A stretch of DNA of 64,000 nt, from contig CAJJDP010000044.1 in the NCBI GenBank assembly GCA_905182995.1, positions 381,060 through 445,059 of the forward strand, in the 5' to 3' direction. The position numbers were made by a program, and so were the translations under genes. Positions 1-11,355 of the stretch are shown here, piece after piece (positions within the stretch are counted from its first letter, which is position 1; each line of letters begins with the position of its first letter). The DNA is from Paramecium octaurelia. Taxonomy: Eukaryota > Ciliophora > Oligohymenophorea > Peniculida > Parameciidae. The notes beneath the pieces were generated by a model, which saw only the letters and a list, made by a program, of their open reading frames with translations, was not told where the DNA came from and made no database searches.

Positions 1-1
1 A

Positions 2-514
2 AATGGTTATTTAGATGAAGTAGGAAATTACATAAAACCCTCTTTAAAAGAGGCAGCTGATCTAGTTGGACTTCCCAAAAGGACGCTTGAATAATATCAT
101 AGTGTTTTTAAGTAAATATCTCTATTTATCAGTAGAAAATTACCACAATCCATTGACATTATGAGAATACTTGATAAAAAAATGGGTTATCTTAATCAGG
201 TCATTAAAGAATTTAAAAATGAACCAGCAGTAACTTAAGAATAACAAGAAGAAATTTAACAGGAATAGAGTTCGTGGGATAATATGATTATCGAAGCAGA
301 TGATTAATTAGCAGTCCAAAGAGATCCTGATGAAGACTAGGTTATCAATCAAGTGGTTTAATAATAATAAATTTTCGAGAATGAAGAAGATTACGTAAAA
401 TATCTTTAATTCGAAGAAGATGAAAATTATTGTCAGGAATATTACTAATTCAATTAGGATGAAGATTTCTTATGGGATTAAGAATAAGCTAATCCTGCAG
501 TTCCTGATTTTTGA
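2..514 (+). CDS. Partial hypothetical protein, C-terminal 170 residues
   Basis: The frame is open from the window edge to TGA at 512-514 when TAA/TAG are Gln. The first part (GNYIKPSLKEAADLVGLPKR) looks like a small helix-turn-helix-type segment. The remainder is very acidic and Gln-rich (many GAA, GAT, TAA codons), so probably disordered. The 5' end lies outside the window. Function is not recognised; a DNA-binding role is only a guess from the KEAADLVGLPKRTL stretch. Confidence 0.75.
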
Positions 515-1595
515 TTTAATTAATCAAACACACTTAAACATAGAATATAAATAAATCACTATAACTATATCACATTTTCTCCATTCTCACCTATCTCTAG
601 ATGCTTACCAATCTCATTATTTGAACAGATCTAATTCTTAAATGTTATTTTTCTTCAAAATATCCGATAAAATTGAACAATTCATCAATATTTTTTCAAA
701 TAACAACTGTGACAATACATATTATAAGAAATAAGGAACTAATTTTAGACCTAGTATTTACAGCACCTACTGTCGAGTAATTAAAAGGATTTGATTCAAT
801 AATTTTAGTGCTTGTATTGATCACCAGTAATTATTACATAATTCTTCTCTTCATTTAAACACTGTTTATATCTACTATTTCTTTAGTAAATAATAGTTCT
901 ATATATAAATGACTGTATTAAAAGTCAAGTTTAAATGTTTTTTTTGAACTTTTATAAACTAAAAATACAATATACACTGCGCTTTCTTTTTTATTCGCAA
1001 ATATTTGATCACAATCTATTCTAGTCACTAAAGATATTCTAAAAAAGTGAGAATCACCTATATTAGATGTCTATTTAATAAAACATTTGACAACTTAACT
1101 TAATAATCTTTATAGAATTATTAGTCTAATTAGATAATAAGATTTGCTGATATTTATGATCTTATAATTTAAAATTATATATGTTTTCTTTTCTTTATTT
1201 CATATTTCTATCAAATATTTACAAATTTATCATATCATAACATACAACTCTATAGTAATTTTCTCATAAAATATCTTCTTCATAATCATGATGGAAATGA
1301 ACGAGAGTGAAAAAATACTTATTTATTTGATTAAGAAGTGGCTCCTTCAGGGTGGTTGTGTAATTTATTGTTGTAAAATCGGACTTTATTTTTTCAAAAA
1401 AAGAGTTTCCATCTAGTTCGAATTAAAATTAAGTAATTTTTTTAGCTTAATTGCGATTAATTAGTTCTATGTTTCGATTCAATGCTTAACATAAGTAACA
1501 TAAATAATAAATAAGCTTTTATAGGAAAATAATAGATGTAGTTCAAATTCAAAAAATACATCATTATAATTAATATAATATTGAACAAATATAAC
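515..1595. other. AT-rich spacer with one doubtful short ORF
   Basis: About 1.1 kb between the partial gene and the malectin gene, long for this window. The only open frame of note is 1288-1584 on the + strand (98 codons, starts MMEMNESEKILIYLIKKWLL), ending just before the convergent malectin stop. It has no recognisable domain and may be chance. Nothing else is seen. Confidence 0.4.
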
Positions 1596-2762
1596 TCATT
1601 ATTACTATTATTTTGCTTTAGATTTCTCTTTTGTATCTTTGGTTTTATTCTTTTTTTCACTTGACTCACTTTTCTCTTTAACTTGTTTCTCCTGCTTTGG
1701 TTTTGTTTCAGTAAATTCTTTTTCTGTGCCTTTAATTTTTGCCTAATTAATAGAATTTGCAAAGTTACATTTGAAATAGCAGATATTAATTTTTTTAAAA
1801 TTTACATTCCAATAAAAAAGGAAATGAATAAACCTGCAGTTCCAATAGGACTAGTAATCAAATTTCTTAATCCACCTCTTTTGGCTACTGGGGCAGAAAC
1901 ATTCTAAGATTAATCATCAACTTCAAATTCATTTTCTAATTCATTTAAATGATCATTTCTAATTTTAACTCTTTCCTTCCTTTTAACCTTGGCTTCAGAT
2001 TTTTTCTATCTCTCTAGTTCTTCCTTAACCTTCTCTTCATTTATAACTTTCTCCCAATTCTCCTTCATGTATTGATATTCTTCATAATCTGTTTCACTGA
2101 TTCCACCTGCATACAAAACTATACCATGAATATATGGATTATCAAATTTTGTTTTTTCAAGATTTACTTATAATTTACCTTCCTAAACAGCATCTACACA
2201 TAAAACATTCTATTGTATATAATGCAAATTTACATTATGAAATACTTGACCTGCTACGTATTCAAATTCTATATATTCATCATTTGAAGCAAACTTTCCA
2301 ACTTTGGCCACAACATCAAGTTTTTCTACGACTCTTTATTGCCCAAATTTAATATGGAAGACTCTCTTTCCTTTAGTATCAAAGTACATCTTTCATGTTT
2401 ATATTTATTGAGGTACTTCTGCAAATTTAAGAATTAGAGTATATGTGCCTTCTTTTTACAAAGGAATCTGATATGAAAATGTCTTGTAAGCATGCCTTTC
2501 TGTTAAATAGATTTCTGGCTCTCTTGTATATTTGATTTGTTGACTAGCCACTTCTGAATTCAAACTGTAATCTGCTACCACTGTTTCAGGATCTGTTTGT
2601 ATATCCTTAGAAATAAGATTAAAGCAATAATACTTTTTCATATTGAATTCCTGATGGACTTTTATAATTCGATGGAGCACCACAATTTATAGCATAAATG
2701 ACTTTTTTTGGGTTGAGAGGCTTAGAAAAAGCAAGTGCTATAATGATAAATAATTATATCAT
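1596..2762 (-). CDS. Malectin-domain ER membrane protein
   Basis: The protein begins with a signal peptide (MIQLFIIIALAFSKP). A malectin-type beta-sandwich follows: VIYAINCGAPSNY near residue 25, then FAEMYFDTKGKRVFHIKFG and an EFEY strand, as in animal malectin, which binds diglucosylated N-glycans in the ER. After a charged linker a single hydrophobic segment (TAGLFISFFIGM) and a Lys-rich tail follow, giving type I topology with a basic cytosolic end. Inferred introns: 2606-2633 and 2390-2416 (both ending AAG) and 1743-1768 (TAG). The start is the only ATG that gives the signal peptide. Family call fairly sure; ligand not testable here. Confidence 0.85.
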
Positions 2763-2820
2763 TAAGAATAATAAATTATATATTCATTTATTTACAAAAG
2801 TTTGTATTAATAATCCACAT

Positions 2821-3546
2821 TCATCCAGCTAAGCTTAGAGCAACCAAATAACTAGGGATATACTCTTTAAATTTAATATTATCCTGAGATATATTATTAG
2901 TAGTATTAATTGTTTAATTTGTGTTTTGAGTTTATTGTTTTTAGATTCGATATACACTATTATTAAAGCATGTAGTATTAGAATTCTAAAGTTAAGTAAT
3001 TTATTTTTTAAGGGCTAAATTTTCATTTTTCGACATATTGAGAGCTTCTTATAACTGATATATGATCAAATCTTGATTATTTGATTATTTCAATTATTAG
3101 TTCTCCTTCTTCAATTTAGTTGCTAATTCAGTTAGTTTTGAGGATTCTTTCTCTAATGCTGCTATCCTCATCAGATATTTGATCTCTCTCTGTTTGTTTT
3201 CATCGAATTTAGTCTTGTTCGTGATATCCTACATCTAAATCCTTTGTATATTTTCCTTTCTTTCCTAAAATGCATTGGCTAAATAACCCGATAGATTATT
3301 GGAATTGTCAATCTAAGAATTATTTCTGTTGTCATAAAACGAATTATTAACTTTTCCTTTACTTCTATTCACTAATTATAGTACATTAATATTACAATCT
3401 CCAATCGATGTATTTTGTTTGACTTTGACTTTGTCTCTGCTAAGCAATCTGGCACTTTTGATTGCCTCAGCCTACACAATTTCTTTAATAGCCTTAACTT
3501 CTCTAGAGGAATTGCGGTAATAGGGCATAGATGTATTTAAGGACAT
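2821..3546 (-). CDS. Coiled-coil hypothetical protein
   Basis: Intronless frame of about 240 codons, beginning MSLNTSMPYYRNSSREVKAI. The centre (TKFDENKQREIKYLMRIAAL onward) has heptad-like spacing of Leu/Ile with Lys/Glu and is probably a coiled coil; the C-terminal part is Asn/Gln-rich. No catalytic motif. It lies 69 bp downstream of the RING gene on the same strand. Function unknown. Confidence 0.75.
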
Positions 3547-3615
3547 AATGCTTTAACTGCTATATATAAATAATAATTAATTAAAGAGTATTAAGCAAAT
3601 AATAATATAAAATTA

Positions 3616-4962
3616 TCATTGTTCATATCTCTCAATGAAAACAGTTCTACAGATAGGACAAGATCCACAAGTTTGAATCCATACCAAAATGCAAGTATCG
3701 TGGAAAACATGATTAATTTTCCTATTGCCACTATCTACATTGCATGGTAATTTAACGCAATTATCATCCATCTAATATGTGGATAAACATATTGAACATT
3801 CTTCATGAATACTTTCGTCTTATTCTTTTAATTCTTAGAATTTCAAAGGTATTAAATTATTTAGGAATCTTTATCTTTACTGAGCAATTCGGTGAAGCTT
3901 ATATTCAGAGTATAGATATGAACACCAATTGCAAGATTACCAAATAGCCATGCCAATGATGAATGGAATTATAGCACAAATAACCAGGATTAGACTCACC
4001 AGAATGAAAATGATGATATACCCGATTAGCATTGAGAATACTGTCAAAACAATCAAAATTGAATCCAATTAATTCATATTGATATTGTCGTTATCCCAAT
4101 TTATGAATATCCATTACACAATTGTGATATTACCCCAAGCAAATAATATTATTTTAGTCAGCAAGCAAACTCTATTTAGTGCAAATATTTAAGAATTCTA
4201 ATTCTCCAATAGGTAGGATAACCACTTTGTTGTCGTAATCTTCTCTGAAATGCTGATGGCAACCTATTGTGCTTGAGTTAATTGCTCTTCATCTTCCACT
4301 ATGTCTTCAAAAGGACTATTTCTTTTTATAGTATATTTTAAATATTCGATAATCTGAGAACTGGCGTCTCCTTAGTTTATTTATTCAGCCTCATTAATTA
4401 TGTACCTAAATTAACAGTTGATGTATAGAATTAAACAATCGGAGATTAAGTTAAAACCAAAATAAACACTAAATAATTCCTTTATTTCATCCTTTGTAAT
4501 GAGTGAAAAATACATTGCTATGACCTCATTCAATATAAAAATGATGTTGAATATTGTGAATAGATTTACAACTATGTAGCTTCTGAAAACTATAATTTTG
4601 AGGGCATTGTTTAGTTGTGGACATTGGTTGTTAAAAATCAACTAAATAATATCTTGGAAACTTATATTCAAATACTATTCAGTCTCAAATTATGATGTGT
4701 CCGATATTTCAGCTGGCTGTTACTCTTAGAGATGTACTAAACTAAATTATTAAAGTGATTATTATTCTGCTGACTATAACTAAATTGAAGAATGATGTGA
4801 TTGTCCTTAAGGCTTATATTGAAATGACAAAGATTCAGGATTGTTGATAACCTTCTCTGATTGCTAAAATTAAGTTCTGAATTCTTAAAATTCTGATTGT
4901 AGTGATTAGTCTAAACTATTCATTAACAAACTAAAAATTTATTATTGATAAGGCATTTTCAT
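3616..4962 (-). CDS. RING-type membrane protein, likely E3 ubiquitin ligase
   Basis: Gln/Ser-rich cytosolic N-terminus of about 110 residues, then several hydrophobic segments (IIVFRSYIVVNLFTIFNIIF; ILIVLTVFSMLIGYIIIF and the next). A C-terminal RING-H2-like finger follows: CSIC near the start, a Cys about 15 residues on, then HVFHDTC and CPICR close to the end. This architecture, several TM helices with a terminal RING, is that of membrane-anchored E3 ligases; substrate unknown. ATGAAAATG at 4962 is taken as start because the other-frame ATG upstream hits TGA at once. Its start codon is only 24 bp from that of the divergent TRM8 gene. Confidence 0.82.
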
Positions 4963-4986
4963 AAATTCATAATAAATAAATAATTT

Positions 4987-5855
4987 ATGAACACAACACT
5001 AGAAAACAACTAAGAAAATAATCAGATAGAGTAAATTTAAAAAAAAGTGAAGATACAAAAGCCAAAGAAGGCAGATTTTAGAATGCACGCTCACGTCAAT
5101 CCTCTAAATGAAACCTTATTTCCTTATCCCCTAAATTACAATTAAGTTGATTGGTCATTGCACTATCCTAAAAAGTTTGGAAAGGATCCCTTAAAATTAT
5201 ACCTCAATACTTTAGAATACCCCATTACTTATGATGACTAAGTGAATCCTGAATGCTCAGAATCTATAGTGGATTTTCTTGATATGTAAGTCAACCTAAT
5301 AATAAATAAGCGGCTGTGGATTTGGAGGATTATGTTTTGCCTTAAGCGAAAATTATCCTGAAAAGTACACTTTTGGTATGGAAATCAGAGGCAAGGTGGT
5401 TAACTTTGTAGGAGAAAAAATAAGAGCCTTAAGAGATGAAGACTAAGCTCACAATGTTTCAGTGATTCGTACTAATACTATGAGACATTTGCCTCAATAC
5501 TTCAGAAAAAACAGTTTAGAGAAAATCTTCATTTGCTTCCCTGATCCACATTTCAAAAAGAAAAACTTTAGAAGAAGAATTGTCAATCCAGGACTTCTCT
5601 CTGAATATGCTTATCTATTGAAACCAAGTGGAAGAATCTACTGTATAACTGATGTAGAAGAATTGCATAACTGGCATGTCCAACATCTTGAAAAGCATAA
5701 GATGGTATTTATGAAAGAATTATCATAAGTTTAAACGAGTTCAAGATGTTGAATAAGATTCTGCTGCCAAACTCATTTGGAATTCTACTGAAGAGGGATA
5801 GAAGGTTGAGAGAAATAAAGGGTCCAAATTTATTATTGTTTGCGAAAAAGTATGA
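4987..5855 (+). CDS. TRM8: tRNA (guanine-N7-)-methyltransferase
   Basis: Catalytic subunit that makes m7G46 in the variable loop of tRNA using S-adenosylmethionine; in other eukaryotes it works with a WD40 partner (Trm82/WDR4), not present here. Seen: the SAM motif DIGCGFGG, the signature FPDPHFKKKNFRRR, ITDV, and the family-typical end WNSTEEGQKVERN. Two 25-nt introns, 5286-5310 and 5705-5729, both ending AAG, are required: the first rebuilds DIGCGFGG, the second joins HKM to FKRV. The N-terminal 35 residues are a Gln/Asn/Lys-rich extension. Length about 272 aa, normal for the family. Confidence 0.95.
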
Positions 5856-5934
5856 CTTGCAAAGTTAATAAAAATACATTATGTAACTTAAATATAATAT
5901 TAAAAATAATATATTTATTAATATATGCCTCCCA

Positions 5935-6326
5935 AAGTGCAATAAGCCGTGAATGTCATTAAAGATGAAGAATAGTTTCTTAATTTGATAAGTTCAGAAA
6001 ATAAAAAGTTGGTCCTACTTGATGTTCACCCAGATTGGTGTGGACCATGTGAAATGATGCATCCAACCTACAAAACCTTATAGACAAGCATCGATGACTT
6101 TGAAAAAAGAGTGGACATCTACACTCTAGGCTATAGTAAAATCGTCACATACAAACATGATAAATTTAGTAACATTTTAATTCAAATCATCTTTTTAGAC
6201 AGAGAGCCAACCAGTAAACCCAGGTTTGTCTTTTATCAAGAAGGCAGATTGGTTGATGAAGTGTAGGGAGCAGATATTCCAGCCATTATTGAAAGAGTCT
6301 ACAAATATTTACCTATGGTTTATTGA
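5935..6326 (+). CDS. Thioredoxin-like protein (axonemal TXNDC3/outer-dynein LC type)
   Basis: Single thioredoxin fold of about 120 residues: LLDVHPDWCGPCEMMHPTYK carries the redox WCGPC motif, and SKPRFVFYQEGRLVDEVQGA holds the cis-Pro strand region. The sequence resembles the Trx modules of flagellar outer-arm dynein light chains and TXNDC3/6 more than cytosolic thioredoxin. A 30-nt intron at 6169-6198 is proposed; its length is a multiple of three and it has no TGA, so only the restored NREPTSKPRF motif shows it. Role in dynein regulation is inferred. Confidence 0.85.
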
Positions 6327-6512
6327 TTATTATAAATCATATAATACATTATTCTAATTCATTTCTTATTCTCTAATTTATATACTATTGTGGTCTCCAG
6401 TATTCAAGAATTAATACAATTACTGTTCATAAATCTTTTTCCTTTATTACTTTGCTATATTATTACCTTTTGTGATTGCATAAAAATAATTAATAATAAA
6501 TAAATATCGTTA

Positions 6513-8391
6513 ATGATTAAATTTCAAAATCAGCCACTCAACTATGATGTTAATGGATATCAATAACCTAAATATTAATAGATGCCTCCAAAATAACAAA
6601 AATAAATGCCCAACTAAGGTGGCTTCCAAGAAACCTTTGGATAACAATAATACTATGGCAGATAAATGATCCCATAATAATAGGACTCTAAAAACTATCA
6701 ATAGCCCCAACAGCATTAATAATAGCAGGCACAAAATTACTAGAACTATCCTTAAAAATAATAATATCCAAATATGCAATAATAATAGTAATATTAACAG
6801 TCATAATAATAATAATAATAATAATAACCTTAATAAAAGGCTGACCCAAGATACTAAAATGTTTAATTCACAGCCAAAGAGTTTAATCAACTATTCTATA
6901 AATAATAATAATAATAATAACAATAACAATAAGTCCAATAGACAAATTAAAACAAAGCAAATGAAAACCAGGAAGAAAACAAGTACCCTTAACCTTAAAA
7001 AGCTCCTGCAAATGAAAGATAGATATCTACTTACTCATAAAATCAATAATAATTACTCTAATAAAAATAAGCTGGTGTACCTGGAAGAATGCAATCAGCT
7101 GATCCCATTTAAGCCTAGAACAGAAATGCAGTTCCATTGAATAACATTCAGTAATTCTTAAATTTAATTTCTTAGAAATCAGTAAGCAACTAAAACTAGT
7201 TAATATATCAGTAATGGAGGTATCAATAAAACCTAAAATGATTACTCTTAAAGATAAGCCACACCAATGAAGGATTAAATGAAATTCATGAGTATTCATA
7301 TTATTTTAAGTTTAGATTAAAAGCAAGTTCCAGAACAAATTAACCAACAACTAATGTATTCTCCTATGCCCAAGAGTCAATTATTGAATGAAACAACAAA
7401 TTTGGCCAAATTATAACAACAATAATTACAATAAAATAAGTCTCCTTAAATTTAAAAAGTTGGCGGTTCTGGAATGGGTCCTGCTATATCTTAGCCTACT
7501 AATGCTTAACAAATTGTTGAAGAATTAGCCAAAGAAAAAGAGAGACATCAATTATTAACTGCCAAATTAAAAAAATTAGAATAAGAGAAAAAAACTTATA
7601 ACACACAATTTTTGAATGAAATGGAAAGCAAAATTAAAACTCTTATCTAACAAAATGATTAACTATAAAACTTGAATATGGAGTATTTATTGTTTTTAGA
7701 TATTTTTAGATTACTATAGAAGGCATAGGATTAACCTCAAGGAGAAATCCAAGAACTTAATAAGTAGATTTCATATAATAGTCAATAATTGGATTTCTTG
7801 TAAAAATAAATAAATGAGGCTTAAAAGCAATTATCCGAATAAATGAAAAAATATAAAGACTTAGAATAATAATATTAAGAAAAGAATTAAGCCGAAGAAC
7901 AACAAATTCAATATTTAGTTACTGATTTAGAAGATAAGGTCCATGGATTAATATCTGAAAACGAAAGATTAAATGCCTTAATAGCCCAATAGGATAGCAA
8001 TCCTAAAAAAGAACAACTATAGTAATTAACAAATGAAAAGAACAAGCTTATTTAAATGGTATTATTTAATTAATAAAATAGACCTAATAAAGTCAGAAAG
8101 AAGTTAAAAATTGGAAAACCAAATATGAATAGTTATAATAAAAGCTTCAATAAGCTGATAAATTCTTAGAACCATAAGGAGAATAAGTGGAAGCACTTGA
8201 AGAAAAAATTAAATCATTGATTGAGGAAAATGATTATTTAAATACAGTTGTTTAATAGTAAATTGAAAGAGAGAATCAAATAGCATTATTGGAAGAAGAG
8301 TAAACATATAAATATATCTTTTAGGATGCAAAATTTAGTTGAACAAAATGACAATCTTGAAATGTTACTCCAAAATAGTACTAAAAAATGA
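6513..8391 (+). CDS. Gln/Asn-rich protein with long coiled coil
   Basis: The N-terminal 200 residues are almost all Gln, Asn, Pro and Tyr, with TAA-coded Gln runs. The C-terminal 380 residues form a long coiled coil (EELAKEKERHQLLTAKLKKL onward). Introns inferred at 7151-7175, 7683-7709 (27 nt, stopless), 8059-8081 and 8300-8324; the last three keep the heptads in register. No enzyme motif. Possibly a structural or granule-forming protein; the low-complexity head is prion-like in composition. Function unknown. Confidence 0.78.
6795..6932 (+). repeat. Trinucleotide (TAA/AAT) repeats inside a CDS
   Basis: Two short tracts of TAA/AAT repeats, around 6802-6830 and 6899-6925, lie in the Q/N-rich head of the preceding gene and encode Gln in its frame. 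Simple repeats of this kind can change length by slippage. Confidence 0.8.
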
Positions 8392-8570
8392 TTAATATAC
8401 ACAATATTATTATTATTTGTCATCATGAATATTATCTGATCAATAACAATAAAGTCCTTTGAAAAAGGAGAAAGCTCTCTTTGTTAATTCTTGTACCAAA
8501 TTTAGATTTCTTGGTCAACAAAATATAAAATAATCATATACTGAAATACAATTATATTATTTAATTTAAA

Positions 8571-9071
8571 ATGCAACCAAACAATTATTAAAACTAAAAT
8601 GATGTTTTTCCACCATACCCTTAATAATACCCTAATCAATATCCACCTTAGGTTCCAATGCAACAATAATAACCTTACATAGATAATAACATATATGTAG
8701 GTCAACCTGTAAGTTAATAATAGTAATTTGGAAATCAATAGTATTTGTAAAAATTTATATCTATTTGAATTAAACATAGATAGTAACCCTACATTATTCA
8801 ACAGCCAGTTGAAATTTCCACTCCAATCTATGCGAGTGCTGAAGGAATGAGATTTCCAATTCAGATTAAGTGCTAATTTTGTTAATAAGTTGGAATCACT
8901 AGAATTTAAAATAGAATAGGAGATGGAACTATCTGCGCATCTATTTTAGTTTTACTCTTGTGTTGGCCTTTGTTTTGGCTGCCTTGCTGCTTAGAAGATT
9001 GTTAAGACAGGATTCATTTATGTTAAAGTTGTGGAAAAGTTGTAGGTAAAAAAAAGTATGAAGTGTGCTGA
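8571..9071 (+). CDS. LITAF-domain membrane-associated protein
   Basis: Pro/Gln/Tyr-rich head, then a LITAF (SIMPLE-like) domain: a first knuckle KCQFC, a hydrophobic stretch SILVLLLCWPLFWLPCC, then HLCQSCGKVVG. This CxxC - hydrophobic helix - CxxC layout binds zinc and inserts in the cytosolic face of late endosomal/lysosomal membranes. One intron, proposed 8747-8779 (33 nt, TAG), removes an in-frame TGA. About 155 aa, usual for the family. Confidence 0.9.
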
Positions 9072-9972
9072 ATCTTTCTATTATGTTATTCAATATATAT
9101 ATATTTAAAATAAATAGTTTCTAGAGTTGCATAAAGTTTCTTAGGCTTGAAGAAAGTATTTAAAGTAAGAAATACTATTGAATAACAAAGGTTATTTCAA
9201 AAACCTTTAGATCTCATTCTATTGGTTAGTTCTTAATCTCAAAAATCTTGATCGATTTTACATTCAGAAAGATAAATATACCCCTGGAAGCAAGGAATAT
9301 TTATTAATTCTTAATCACATTATAAATTGTATTTAGTAATATTTTAGGATTTGGCTAAATTTATTCCTCCAAAATTTGAGCATAAAAATAAACCCTAGGA
9401 GTCATCATATACTTTAGAATTCAAAAGAAAACTGAATATTTACAGAATTGCTTACAAAAAATAGATGATTAAAGTTCATTTTTAAAGAGAATCGATAAAT
9501 ACCTAATGATCTAAATTCGGAAATTTTTAAATGGATCAGCAATAATTTATTCTGTTATTGTATTAACATTTGTTTCAACTACAATTACTAATATTAGAAA
9601 GAATAATTAATAAAAATTCTTAAATAAATATTATAAAAGCAAAAGGAGATTAATACACATATCCTGCTGATTTTTACTTATTATTGTAAAAAGCATTTCC
9701 TTACTTTTATAATTTATAAGTAACTACCACATTAAACTTGCTGATAATTTTTAATACATTCCCTTTACTATTTACTTTAAAGAATAGTTAAGATAAATGA
9801 TCATTTACCTAATTTTTGGAAAAAAGTGAAAGAAAAAATCTAAAATATGTTTGTGAACCAATATTTTTGCACTCGAAAAAAAGTTGCACAAATATTATCG
9901 ATTATTATTACTAATTATAGAGAGTCTTTAGAACCTTTAAACAAAATTAGTAAAGATTTAAGTTATAACTGT
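9072..9972. other. Unresolved AT-rich stretch, possible gene remnant
   Basis: No complete gene is seen. On the + strand 9130-9520 can be read as a protein-like frame (ending FIPPKFEHKNKPQESSYTLE and IYRIAYKKQMIKVHF) but only with one TGA or odd introns, and no in-frame ATG. A short ORF with a hydrophobic stretch (IIYSVIVLTFVSTTITNI) sits at about 9507-9665. On the - strand a 65-codon ORF runs across 9190-9410. Either a decayed gene or one whose splicing I cannot resolve. Confidence 0.35.
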
Positions 9973-11354
9973 AATAAATTTAGATAGCAAGTAGAGAATG
10001 AGAGATATTTCAAAATAATAGAAAAAATAATGCAAAACAAGTGATTAAATTTAATTTTAGATTTTGATTTTATATTTGATTATGACATTGCAAATCAGAT
10101 AGTTGAATTCACTTTATTGGATTGAGCAACCAATTGTCCTAAAACTTATTCCAATTCTGATTCATTAAGATTGCCTATCAAGGCTTTCTTTTCAACACCA
10201 TATTCTAAATATTTTACTCAATAGTACTGTATCTGATGAGTACATATGGGTCAATTGATTCGCACTCTCTGACGACAAATGGGAAATGAGGATTTGCATC
10301 CTTCCATTGCCAATAGTTTTTAGATACAAGATTTCTATGGTTTGATCATTTTTGTATACCTTACGCCTTCAGACCTGCCGCATGTCTAACAGAAGACGAA
10401 TCTTAATTCTTTTACTGAGTTTCCTAGTTATTTGTACCAAGACATTTTATTATAATAAAAATAATAATGGGAGGTGTGTGCGGACATCATCACAGTCATC
10501 ATAATTAAATTCCAAAATCCCCAGGAGGACCTCATAGAACTGGGTGTTCATTTATCAATCCTGAGCCGATGAAGTTTAATATTATATTCGAAAATCTTCG
10601 TCTCCAATACCCGACTAAGTCATGTCATCTGAGTATCAAATTAGCAGGAGAAATTCTATTGGAAACACCAAACCATATAGATTTAGATGGTAAACATGCT
10701 GTAATTAATTAACTAACCTTAGTGGAAGAAAATTGTTGAAACATAAATCAAAGCCAATATTCTTGAGCTACATGAGAAGAAACTAGAATTTTATCTATTT
10801 GAAGAAAAGAATGTAATTGCGACTTTGGAGATTCCCGTTTTTGATATCATTAGCGGTCCTATTCATTTTGATTATTCAATCGGCAAAGGCAGGCTATCCT
10901 TCGATATGCAAATGGCTTAGATACTTTAAATAGATATTAATCCTATTGAAATAGATTGCAGTTATGTTGAGAGCATAAAAGACAAGGCCTATGTCTTTAA
11001 TTTGAGATTAGTAACAAGGAAAATGTACTTTACATCCCCAAATTCTGAAAGTTTTTATAATCCTGCATATTTGAGAGGGTTTAATTCATCTCTTAACAAT
11101 TTTCTCTAAGAGATGATGTTCAGGACTACTTGGAATAGTTCATCTGAATTACCCATTTTTAGTATTGAGTTGCCATCTAATGAATTGTACAATAGTGCAT
11201 TGTAAGTTTGCATATGGAGTATCAATAAAGCCAATGAATTCCAATCCCCTGGAATTTGTTCAATCAAATCACTCAAAGAAAAATACGAAAAAGAAGTATT
11301 TATAGACTAGAACCTCTTTGCAGAGACCTTTATTGCCTTACATAAACTAATTTA
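9973..11354. repeat. 1382-bp exact direct repeat, copy 1
   Basis: Bases 9973-11354 recur at 11356-12737 with a constant offset of 1383 and no difference that I could see. The copies are separated by a single N at 11355. The copy includes an upstream region and the first about 290 codons of the large C2-like gene. Most simply two contig ends overlapping by 1382 bp that were joined without merging. Confidence 0.93.
10467..11354 (+). pseudogene. Truncated duplicate of the C2-like gene, ends at the N
   Basis: Identical to the first 888 bp of the intact gene that starts at 11850, including the 22-nt intron (here 10701-10722). The reading frame runs straight into the undetermined base at 11355 and then into non-coding upstream sequence of copy 2. 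It should not be counted as a separate gene unless the tandem repeat is shown to be real. Confidence 0.85.
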
Positions 11355-11355
11355 N

